A stretch of 5,307 bases of DNA, taken from contig JAGLQR010000149.1 in assembly GCA_023136725.1 (NCBI GenBank), positions 1 to 5,307 of the forward strand, given 5' to 3'. Numbering within the stretch: position 1 is the first letter of the stretch; the number at the start of each line of letters is the position of its first letter. The DNA is from Candidatus Aminicenantota bacterium. Lineage in GTDB: Bacteria; Acidobacteriota; Aminicenantia; UBA2199. Positions 1 to 5,274 of this stretch are shown here, piece after piece. The notes beneath the pieces were generated by a model. That model had not been told where the DNA came from, made no database searches, and was given only the letters and a program-made list of their open reading frames with translations. The translations under genes were made by a program, and so were the position numbers.

Positions 1-293
1 CCGACAGACATGATCTGGATCCCGAATTTTTCAATGGGGATCATGAACTCTCCCTCTGCCCTGACCTTTACATCATCCACACCAAGCATTAACGGCACAT
101 TAGGGCCGTAGATATCTGCATCCATAATTCCTACTTTATAACCCTTCGAAGCAAGGGCAAGTGCCAGGTTCACCGTTACAGTTGATTTTCCAACTCCCCC
201 TTTTCCGCTTGCAACAGCTATTACTTTATTTGCAGAAACCGGAATTTTATCGAAGAGAGCCATATTATCGTAAAGTTTTGATTTGTCTTCCAT
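1..293 (-). CDS. Mrp/NBP35 (ApbC)-family Fe-S carrier P-loop ATPase, N-terminal part, cut by window edge
   Basis: Reading the minus strand from the ATG at 293-291 gives 97 codons that run off the left edge. Residues 30-37 are GKGGVGKS, the deviant Walker A motif of the MinD/Mrp P-loop class, and residues 57-67 read MDADIYGPNVP, a signature of Mrp/NBP35/ApbC proteins. In this family the ATPase is a cytosolic scaffold or carrier that delivers [4Fe-4S] clusters to apo-enzymes; its C-terminal CxxC cluster ligands would lie outside the window. Only about 20 residues precede the nucleotide domain, so there is no N-terminal MIP18/DUF59 domain as some Mrp proteins have. AAGAGG at 299-304 sits 5 nt before the ATG and supports this start. 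The neighbour upstream on the same strand is a ferredoxin, a plausible cluster client, but a terminator lies between them. Family identity is firm; the substrate is inference. Confidence 0.93.
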   Translation of the reverse strand, partial: MEDKSKLYDNMALFDKIPVSANKVIAVASGKGGVGKSTVTVNLALALASKGYKVGIMDADIYGPNVPLMLGVDDVKVRAEGEFMIPIEKFGIQIMSV

Positions 294-352
294 TTTTTCC
301 TCTTAATTATATTCTGGAATCACCGGTCCAAAGATGATCCATCAAATTTTCA

Positions 353-380
353 CAAAAAATCCGCCTCATGAAAGGCAGAT
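353..380 (-). terminator. Rho-independent terminator of the ferredoxin gene
   Basis: Read on the minus strand, ATCTGCCT and AGGCGGAT form an 8-bp stem with one G-T wobble around a 6-nt loop (TTCATG). A run of T follows directly. It begins 35 bases beyond the ferredoxin stop codon and precedes mrp, so most ferredoxin transcripts should end here; mrp could be reached by read-through or by a promoter not identified. No comparable T-tract follows the stem on the plus strand. Confidence 0.8.
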
Positions 381-414
381 CTATTTATTTACATAAAAAA
401 AAAGTTTCGTTTTA

Positions 415-585
415 TTAAGGAGCTATGATCGCTTCAGTAGGGCATACTTCAACACAGGCTCCGCAGTCAGTGCATTTATCGGGATCGATCACATACTTAT
501 CATCACCAGGTGAGATCGCTTCAGTCGGACATTCCGCTTCACAAGCACCACAACTGATACAGTCTTCAGTAATTTTATGTGCCAT
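415..585 (-). CDS. 2[4Fe-4S] ferredoxin, clostridial type, 56 aa
   Basis: The protein has two copies of CxxCGACxxxCPTEAI. Cysteines 9, 12, 15 and 48 would bind one [4Fe-4S] cluster and cysteines 38, 41, 44 and 19 the other, as in bacterial two-cluster ferredoxins, whose usual length (about 55-60 residues) it matches. It is a small soluble low-potential electron carrier, typical of anaerobic metabolism (pyruvate:ferredoxin oxidoreductase, hydrogenase and similar partners); the partner enzyme is not visible here. The frame stays open upstream to an ATG at 684, but that would add 33 uncharacteristic residues. It would also place the start above the promoter at 611-639. The ATG at 585 has AAGGAGG 4 nt upstream and starts the canonical MAHKITEDC sequence, so I chose it. 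The unit is monocistronic by its promoter and terminator. Confidence 0.96.
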   Translation of the reverse strand: MAHKITEDCISCGACEAECPTEAISPGDDKYVIDPDKCTDCGACVEVCPTEAIIAP

Positions 586-589
586 AATA

Positions 590-596
590 CCTCCTT
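590..596 (-). promoter_or_regulatory. Ribosome binding site that fixes the ferredoxin start
   Basis: The minus strand reads AAGGAGG, then TATT, then ATG at 585. This near-perfect Shine-Dalgarno match decides in favour of the 56-residue protein over the upstream in-frame ATG. Confidence 0.9.
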
Positions 597-610
597 TTTC
601 AAGAAAAAAT

Positions 611-639
611 ATTTTAATTCCAAACTCCTGTTTTGTCAA
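611..639 (-). promoter_or_regulatory. Sigma70-type promoter of the ferredoxin gene
   Basis: On the minus strand, TTGACA (639-634) and TAAAAT (616-611) are separated by exactly 17 bases: a perfect -35 and a five-of-six -10. The expected transcript start is near 604, leaving a leader of about 20 nt that contains the ribosome binding site. This is the strongest promoter by consensus in the window, implying high basal expression. The palindrome at 631-644 covers the -35 box. Confidence 0.82.
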
Positions 640-644
640 CAAAA
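631..644. promoter_or_regulatory. Palindrome over the ferredoxin -35 box, candidate operator
   Basis: TTTTGTCAACAAAA has perfect 6-bp arms (TTTTGT / ACAAAA) around a 2-bp centre and fully contains the -35 hexamer. A dimeric regulator bound here would block RNA polymerase. It contains TTGTCAA, resembling a half-site of the Rex type (TTGTNAA). It lacks the second half-site at the usual N4 spacing, so the cognate regulator is not assigned. Confidence 0.35.
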
Positions 645-696
645 AACAATAATTATTTTTAACTTTATAACTACTTCTTCTCATACGCTTTTTCTC

Positions 697-730
697 TTTA
701 CTTTGATCCCGGTATAAACTAAAATATATT
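697..730 (+). promoter_or_regulatory. Candidate promoter of the DUF6599 gene
   Basis: TTTACT (697-702) and TAAAAT (720-725) are 17 bp apart, matching consensus at four and five of six bases. An overlapping alternative is TTGATC (703-708) with TATATT (725-730) at 16 bp. Either gives a transcript start around 732-737 and a leader of about 45-50 nt that includes the FNR-type box and the ribosome binding site. Which pair is used cannot be told from sequence. Confidence 0.5.
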
Positions 731-750
731 TTTGATCATCCTGCATTGAA

Positions 751-764
751 TTGATACAAATCAA
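751..764. promoter_or_regulatory. FNR-type (CRP/FNR family) binding site
   Basis: TTGATACAAATCAA is an exact match to the FNR consensus TTGAT-N4-ATCAA in all ten defined positions. FNR proteins bind such sites when oxygen is absent; other family members use related sequences. The centre is about 25 bp downstream of the predicted transcript start of the DUF6599 gene and 24 bp before its ATG. Regulation there would more likely be repression by roadblock than activation. No FNR-family gene is in the window. Confidence 0.5.
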
Positions 765-781
765 AACTTATTGGAGGAAAA

Positions 782-1660
782 ATGAAAATTAAATCACTTG
801 TCATAATTTTATTTATTATATTTCCGGTCATTACTCTCTTCCCCGGAACAGCACCGGAAGGATATTCCCTTTTCCCGGAAATGGAAGGATTCTCCTTTGA
901 TGGTAAGATGGAGACATACACTCCCGACACACTTTTCGAATATATAAATGGGGGAGCTGATCTTTTCCTCAACTTCGAATTTGTTAAGCTTCACTCATTA
1001 AGATATAAAAGTGAAGATGGCGGCGAGATCACTGCTGATATCTATATTCACTCAGACCTTTCTAACGGATTCGGTATTTATACCCAGGAGAGGCCGACAG
1101 AGGATGTTTTTATCGAGATCGGAACAGAAGGGTATTATGAAGAGGGGCTTTTAAATTTTTTCAAAGGTCCGGCATATGTCAAAATAAGCAGTTTTGATCT
1201 CGGAAAAAATGAAGAGTTGATACTGAAAAAACTGGCTGAGGGGATATCCGGAAAGATAGCCCAACCGAAAGGGTATCCTGCAATTTTCTCTAAATTCCCT
1301 TCAGAAAACAGAGTTTCCGGTTCAGAGAAATTTATCAATATCAATTTCCTCGGTCACTCATTTCTCAACAGGGTTTATTCGAGAGAATATTCAAATGGTG
1401 GAAAAATTTTAAGACTTTTCGTTATCAAAAACAATTCAGTATCTGAATCAGAGAAAGTTCTGTCCAAATATACTGAATTTGTTAAAGGGAAAAGTGGTTT
1501 GATCAAGAAGGAAGGTAAAATTGTCACATTCACCGATCCTTATTATAAGAACAAGGGAAAGATGAACTTTCTGATATCCGGCAATATTCTCATAGGGATG
1601 TTTTGTGATGATCTTGAATTGTTCCTGAAAATGGCCAGGCATATCATAAACAAAGATTGA
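782..1660 (+). CDS. Exported DUF6599-family protein of unknown function, 292 aa
   Basis: The N-terminus (MKIK, then a hydrophobic run to about residue 20, followed by small polar residues) looks like a Sec signal peptide. There is no lipobox cysteine, so a periplasmic or secreted protein is expected. I assign DUF6599 from recalled family patterns: YTPDTLFEYINGGADLFL at 46-63, the SNGFGIYTQERP stretch at 94-105, LLNFFKGPAYVKI at 123-135 and the GSEKFI segment near 180. No catalytic motif or metal-binding cluster is evident, and the only cysteine (C275) is near the C-terminus. The start is set by GGAGG 4 nt before the ATG. It stands alone between a divergent ferredoxin and a peptidase that has its own likely promoter. 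The FNR-type box in its leader hints at oxygen-responsive expression, which is inference. Biochemical function is unknown. Confidence 0.85.
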   Translation: MKIKSLVIILFIIFPVITLFPGTAPEGYSLFPEMEGFSFDGKMETYTPDTLFEYINGGADLFLNFEFVKLHSLRYKSEDGGEITADIYIHSDLSNGFGIYTQERPTEDVFIEIGTEGYYEEGLLNFFKGPAYVKISSFDLGKNEELILKKLAEGISGKIAQPKGYPAIFSKFPSENRVSGSEKFININFLGHSFLNRVYSREYSNGGKILRLFVIKNNSVSESEKVLSKYTEFVKGKSGLIKKEGKIVTFTDPYYKNKGKMNFLISGNILIGMFCDDLELFLKMARHIINKD

Positions 1661-1687
1661 TCGGGAAAAGATCACTACAGATCATGT

Positions 1688-1716
1688 TTGATTTTTTCAT
1701 GCAACTTTAATACTAT
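1688..1716 (+). promoter_or_regulatory. Candidate promoter of the aminopeptidase gene
   Basis: TTGATT (1688-1693) and TACTAT (1711-1716) are 17 bp apart, each matching consensus at four of six bases. The expected start is near 1723, giving a leader of about 35 nt. A small inverted repeat, TCAGA-TAT-TCTGA (1716-1728), overlaps that start. No convincing terminator closes the DUF6599 gene in the same 97-bp gap, so co-transcription remains possible. Confidence 0.4.
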
Positions 1717-1757
1717 CAGATATTCTGAATATGAATTAGAACTGTAAAGGAGGAATA

Positions 1758-3143
1758 ATGTTTGAAAGCAATGTATACAAAAAAAGAAGAGAGGTTTTAA
1801 AAAATAATATCGGATCCGGAATTGTTCTTTTTCCCGGTAATATAGATTCACCAATGAACTATCCTGCTAATCCGTTTCATTTCAGGCAGGACAGCACATT
1901 TCTTTACTATTTCGGCCTTAACAAACCGGGATTTTACGGAGTGCTGGATATAGATAAAGGAGAAGATTATTTTTTCGGGACGGATTTCACTATAGATGAT
2001 ATTATCTGGATGGGCCCCCAGCCGCTGGTCTCCAAATTATCAGACAGTATCGGTGCATCAAAGTCAGGTACTATATCTGAAATGAAAGATATCCTTGACA
2101 CCGCGATAAATAAAGGACGTAAAGTACATTTCCTCCCTCCGTATAGAGGTGAGAATATACTGGATCTCTCTGTACTTCTGGGAATAAAACCCACCATGAT
2201 CAAGGGGTATTCATCCATTGAACTGATCAATGCAGTTGTAAAGCAGAGATCATACAAAGAAGAGAGGGAAATAGCCGAGATCGAAAAAGCCCTTAATATC
2301 TCTTCTGAGATTTACGATGCAATGTTCAAAGAGGTAAAACCCGGAAAATATGAGAAAGAGATGACGGGTATTATCGAGGGAATAGTTGGAAAGTACGGAG
2401 CCGTAACTTCTTTCCCGATAATATTGTCAGTACATGGAGAAACTCTTCATAATCATGGCCATGAGAACAAGATGGAAGACGGCGATCTTCTTATAATAGA
2501 TTCCGGAGCTGAATCACCTGAATTTTATGCATCTGATATAACAAGAACCCTTCCTGTATCAGGAAAATTCTCCGATAAACAAAAGGATGTTTTCAGAATA
2601 GTACAAAAAACAATTGAAACTACAACTGAGTTCGTCCAACCCGGAAGAAAATTCAAGGACATCCATATGATGGCGGCAGAGATCATTGCCGGTGGACTTA
2701 AGGACCTTGGATTAATGAAAGGTAATATTGAGGATGCTGTAAAAGAAGGCGCCCACGCACTATTCTTCCCTCATGGACTCGGACATATGATGGGACTGGA
2801 CGTTCATGACATGGAAAATCTAGGCGAAAATTATATTGGTTATACTGATGAAATGAAGAGGAGTGAGCAGTTCGGCACAGCCTACCTCAGACTGGCAAGA
2901 GAACTTGAGCCCGGATTTGTACTTACGGTAGAACCGGGAATCTATTTTATCCCCGCCCTCATTGATAAGTGGAGATCTGAAGGAAATCACAAAGATTTTA
3001 TAAATTACGACAACGTTGAAAAATACAAGGATTTCGGCGGCATCAGACTTGAAGATGATGTCCTCGTAAGAGAAAAGGGACACAGGGTACTCGGAAAACC
3101 CATTCCGAAATCTGTTGAAGATATCGAAAACAAAATGGCTTGA
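1758..3143 (+). CDS. Xaa-Pro aminopeptidase (M24B, aminopeptidase P family), 461 aa
   Basis: The enzyme removes an N-terminal residue preceding proline, using a dinuclear metal (usually Mn2+) centre in the cytosol. Residues 1-140 form the AMP_N (creatinase-like) domain and about 170-445 the pita-bread M24 domain. Metal ligands by comparison with E. coli PepP are D248 (IIDSGAE), D260 (SDITRT), H343 (HGLGH), E392 (VEPGIYF) and E432 (GIRLEDD). Active-site histidines H231, H339 and H350 and arginine R430 are also present, so the protein looks active and complete. It has extra segments after VHD (351-385) and between VEPGIYF and GIRLEDD (398-428) compared with E. coli PepP. These resemble what I recall from Bacteroidetes and eukaryotic prolidase-like members, so a dipeptidase preference (prolidase) cannot be excluded. 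GGAGG lies 4 nt before the ATG. No signal peptide is seen. Confidence 0.93.
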   Translation: MFESNVYKKRREVLKNNIGSGIVLFPGNIDSPMNYPANPFHFRQDSTFLYYFGLNKPGFYGVLDIDKGEDYFFGTDFTIDDIIWMGPQPLVSKLSDSIGASKSGTISEMKDILDTAINKGRKVHFLPPYRGENILDLSVLLGIKPTMIKGYSSIELINAVVKQRSYKEEREIAEIEKALNISSEIYDAMFKEVKPGKYEKEMTGIIEGIVGKYGAVTSFPIILSVHGETLHNHGHENKMEDGDLLIIDSGAESPEFYASDITRTLPVSGKFSDKQKDVFRIVQKTIETTTEFVQPGRKFKDIHMMAAEIIAGGLKDLGLMKGNIEDAVKEGAHALFFPHGLGHMMGLDVHDMENLGENYIGYTDEMKRSEQFGTAYLRLARELEPGFVLTVEPGIYFIPALIDKWRSEGNHKDFINYDNVEKYKDFGGIRLEDDVLVREKGHRVLGKPIPKSVEDIENKMA

Positions 3144-3217
3144 AGTTGAAAATAACTTATTTTTAACGATTTCAATCCTTCCATGCACGAATAATTTGAT
3201 TTTTTAACAAAAAAATA

Positions 3218-3235
3218 TCGTTAAATACTTGACTT
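3218..3235. promoter_or_regulatory. Candidate Rex operator overlapping the rex promoter
   Basis: TCGTTAAATACTTGACTT fits the 18-bp layout TTGTTAA-N4-TTAACAA known for many Rex proteins, matching 6 of 7 bases in the left half and 4 of 7 in the right. The core GTTAA-ATAC-TTGAC is an imperfect inverted repeat. It overlaps the -35 hexamer at 3229-3234, where binding would shut off rex itself; Rex autoregulation is common. An exact TTAACAA half-site lies just upstream at 3204-3210. The match is degenerate, so this is a candidate only. Confidence 0.4.
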
Positions 3236-3257
3236 TTTATCACCTCTGGAATATAGT
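3229..3257 (+). promoter_or_regulatory. Sigma70-type promoter of the rex-like gene
   Basis: TTGACT (3229-3234) and TATAGT (3252-3257) each match consensus at five of six bases and are 17 bp apart. The expected transcript start is near 3264, giving a leader of about 24 nt that includes GAGG at 3278-3281. The candidate operator covers the -35 element. Confidence 0.72.
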
Positions 3258-3287
3258 TAGACTTTGAACAATAAAAAGAGGTAGGCA

Positions 3288-3947
3288 ATGAAAAAAAAGA
3301 TAAGTTTAAGAGTTATTCGCAGAATTTCTTTCTATTATGAAGCTTTATTAAAACTGGACCTTCCGGGTGACGACTACATCTCTTCGAAGCAGTTGGAAGA
3401 GATCACAGGAGTCTCCTGCAACCAGGTAAGGCAGGACTTTTTCTATCTGGGAATATCTGTAGGAAAACAGAAAAAAGGATATCAGGTAAAACGCCTCTTC
3501 AAAGAACTGAAGAAGATCCTTTCTATTGATAAGGGAGCGGAAGTTGTTGTTATAGGTGCTGGCCGTCTCGGAAGAGCACTATCTGAATATAAACTTTTCA
3601 GAATCAGGAATATCAATGTAAGAGCCCTGTTCGATAAAAAACCGGAACTTGTCGGTACTACATTGGAACTTAAAGAGAAAAAGATCCCCATCCTCCATAT
3701 TGACAAATTAGGAAGTTTTCTCAAAGAAAACAACAAGATAAAGATCGCCCTTCTGTCTGTTCCTGATTCCGTTGCACAGGAAATGCTTGATAAACTAATA
3801 GGCTTCGGTATGAAAGGTATCGTAAATTTTGCACCGAGGATATTGAGGCTCCCTGAAAATGCCAAAGATGTTCAGTTGATCAACGACTGCATCGGAGCTT
3901 CTTTATACAAAATAGTTTATCAGATATACAATAAACAAAAAAAATAG
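3288..3947 (+). CDS. rex: Rex-family redox-sensing transcriptional repressor, 219 aa
   Basis: Rex dimers sense the NADH/NAD+ ratio and repress fermentation, respiration or reductant-handling genes until NADH rises. The N-terminal winged helix spans about 1-78, with ISSKQLEEITGVS (31-43) and the recognition stretch QVRQDFFYLG (46-55). The Rossmann domain begins about residue 85 with GAGRLG (90-95), and D116 at the end of the second strand fits NAD(H) over NADP(H). GIVNFAPRIL (177-186) is a Rex-like segment, and a C-terminal helix (about 197-215) would be the domain-swapped one. Length is normal (about 205-220). The wing reads GISVGKQKKGYQV rather than the usual GxFGxRGxGYxV, with one more residue, so operator preference may differ. 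C44 lies beside the recognition helix and C201 starts the last helix. GAGG 6 nt before the ATG supports the start. The gene has its own promoter and may be co-transcribed with the following membrane-protein gene. Confidence 0.92.
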   Translation: MKKKISLRVIRRISFYYEALLKLDLPGDDYISSKQLEEITGVSCNQVRQDFFYLGISVGKQKKGYQVKRLFKELKKILSIDKGAEVVVIGAGRLGRALSEYKLFRIRNINVRALFDKKPELVGTTLELKEKKIPILHIDKLGSFLKENNKIKIALLSVPDSVAQEMLDKLIGFGMKGIVNFAPRILRLPENAKDVQLINDCIGASLYKIVYQIYNKQKK

Positions 3948-3976
3948 TTGAAAATCCCTTCCGGTAAATATAAAAT
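3948..3976 (+). promoter_or_regulatory. Possible internal promoter before the CNNM/CorC-type gene
   Basis: TTGAAA (3948-3953) and TAAAAT (3971-3976) match consensus at five of six bases each, 17 bp apart, immediately after the rex stop codon. The predicted start, near 3983, would leave only an 8-nt leader, barely including the GGGG ribosome binding site at 3984-3987. It is therefore either a near-leaderless promoter or a chance match in AT-rich DNA. A weak TCCGG / CCGGA inverted repeat (3960-3964 and 3977-3981) overlaps it. Confidence 0.35.
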
Positions 3977-3990
3977 CCGGATTGGGGTAA

Positions 3991-5235
3991 ATGATGTTAC
4001 TTTATATACTACCGTTTGTTCTACTGGTTTTATTCAGTGCATTCTTTTCTTCTGCAGAAACCTCTCTCCTCTCTCTCAATTCCATCCGCCTCAACCATAA
4101 AGCAAAAAAAGGTGGTAAAAAGGCCCGGCTCCTCCTGTCGATCCTGAAAAACCCGGATGAGTTCTTTGCAACTATCCTCATCGGAAATAATGTGGTGAAT
4201 ATTGCTGCTGCATCACTTTCAACAATCTTCTTTACCAAGGTGTTCATCAATGATGATAAAATGATCCTTATATCGTCCACTGTTTTCACCACTCTTATCA
4301 TTCTTGTTTTTGCTGAAATAATCCCGAAATCATATGCTTTCAGGCATGGTGACAAACTTTCATCAATTTACGCTCTTCCGATCAGATTTTTTTCAATACT
4401 TTTTTACCCTTTTGTAAAGATCTTTTCCAAGTTGTCCTCCCTTCTTATCCCCGGTAAAGGGAAAAAGAAAAAAAAGGATATTACAACTGAGGAACTGAAA
4501 CACTTCCTCGCATCAGAAGTTCAATTTTTTAAACACAATCCCCACAAACTTAAAATGATCAACGAAATACTAGATATAGGAGACAGGGATATAAAAAGTA
4601 TCATGACCCCCAGAGTTGATATAATTGCCCTTGAAATCTCGGAAAGCCTCGATAACTTTAAAAAGATCATAATCGAAAAAGGGATCACAAAAATCCCTCT
4701 ATACAAAGACAGCCTTGATAATATAGTTGCAATTATTTATCTGAAAAAAATATTTCCCTTTTTTATAACAAAAGAAATCAAAAAAACAAAGCTCAGTGAG
4801 TTGGCAGTGAAGCCTTTTTTTATATCAGAATATTCCTCAATAAATTATATCCTCAAAGAGTTTAGAAAAAACAGTCAGGATCTGGCTGTTGTGCTTGATG
4901 AGTACGGTATAACGATTGGAGTTGTTACCCTTAATGATATTTTCAGGGAGATCCTGGGGGAGTTTGATATCGGAAAAAGCTCTATCGCCCAGCCGGAGAA
5001 AGGCCTCTTCCTGATCAGGGGTGAGCTTCCTGTTGATGAGGTTAACGATCAGTTAAATATCGAGTTGCCGATGAAAAAAGATTTCACAACCATATCAGGA
5101 CTCTTCACATATTTTTTCGGAAAGCTCCCTAAAAAGGGAAGCAGGATAAATATCGGAAGCTGTATCCTGGAAGTGGAAAAAATGGGAGACAGAAAGATTA
5201 TGGAGATAAGTTTAAAAAAATCGGCCCATTCATAA
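3991..5235 (+). CDS. CNNM/CorC-type transmembrane protein (DUF21, CBS pair, CorC_HlyC domain), 414 aa
   Basis: This is an inner-membrane protein of the CNNM/CorC (HlyC, YfjD, YhdP) family, whose characterised members export Mg2+ or related divalent cations, in some cases driven by Na+. The DUF21 domain covers about 1-150, with FFSSAETSLLSLN (18-30), PDEFFATILIGNNVVNIA (55-72) and FAEIIPKSYA (107-116); hydrophobic segments lie near 3-23, 60-85, 92-117 and 125-150. A lysine-rich linker (155-163) leads to the cytosolic part. The CBS pair runs from IMTPRVDIIAL (204-214) to VLDEYGITIGVVTLNDI (301-317) and may bind ATP-Mg. The C-terminal CorC_HlyC domain spans about 335-410, so all domains are present. 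Two consecutive ATGs compete: GGGG at 3984-3987 is 3 nt from the first and 6 nt from the second, so translation may begin at 3994. It lies 43 nt after rex. Ion specificity is inferred from the family. Confidence 0.93.
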   Translation: MMLLYILPFVLLVLFSAFFSSAETSLLSLNSIRLNHKAKKGGKKARLLLSILKNPDEFFATILIGNNVVNIAAASLSTIFFTKVFINDDKMILISSTVFTTLIILVFAEIIPKSYAFRHGDKLSSIYALPIRFFSILFYPFVKIFSKLSSLLIPGKGKKKKKDITTEELKHFLASEVQFFKHNPHKLKMINEILDIGDRDIKSIMTPRVDIIALEISESLDNFKKIIIEKGITKIPLYKDSLDNIVAIIYLKKIFPFFITKEIKKTKLSELAVKPFFISEYSSINYILKEFRKNSQDLAVVLDEYGITIGVVTLNDIFREILGEFDIGKSSIAQPEKGLFLIRGELPVDEVNDQLNIELPMKKDFTTISGLFTYFFGKLPKKGSRINIGSCILEVEKMGDRKIMEISLKKSAHS

Positions 5236-5245
5236 TAGATCAGCC

Positions 5246-5274
5246 TTTACCTGCATCAGGATATCGAATATAAT
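5246..5274 (+). promoter_or_regulatory. Candidate promoter for a gene beyond the right edge
   Basis: TTTACC (5246-5251) and a perfect TATAAT (5269-5274) are separated by 17 bp, 11 bases after the CNNM/CorC-type gene's stop codon. The predicted start is near 5281. An ATG at 5288 opens a frame that runs off the window (MEYKNI), but no ribosome binding site precedes it, so the gene served is not identified. Confidence 0.5.

Noticed and set aside
306..311. TATAAT on the minus strand just before mrp
   Set aside because: No -35 match at 16-18 bp, and transcription would begin inside the ribosome binding site.
333..342. TGAT-CC-ATCA as a second FNR-type site upstream of mrp
   Set aside because: The spacer is 2 bp rather than 4 bp, which does not fit CRP/FNR geometry.
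425..652. Open frames antisense to ferredoxin and other long antisense frames across the window
   Set aside because: They lie opposite genes with clear family motifs, lack ribosome binding sites and show no recognisable domains.
586..684. Upstream in-frame extension of the ferredoxin to an ATG at 684
   Set aside because: The 33 extra residues do not fit the family, the start would lie upstream of a consensus promoter, and the ATG at 585 has a near-perfect ribosome binding site.
1658..1697. Possible terminator after the DUF6599 gene (TGATC / GATCA stem, and ATCA / TGAT followed by T's)
   Set aside because: The first has no T-tract and the second has only a 4-bp AT-rich stem; neither is stable enough to call.
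3143..3164. AAGTT / AACTT hairpin followed by ATTTTT after the aminopeptidase stop
   Set aside because: A 5-bp stem with one G-C pair is too weak to claim as a terminator, though the position is right.
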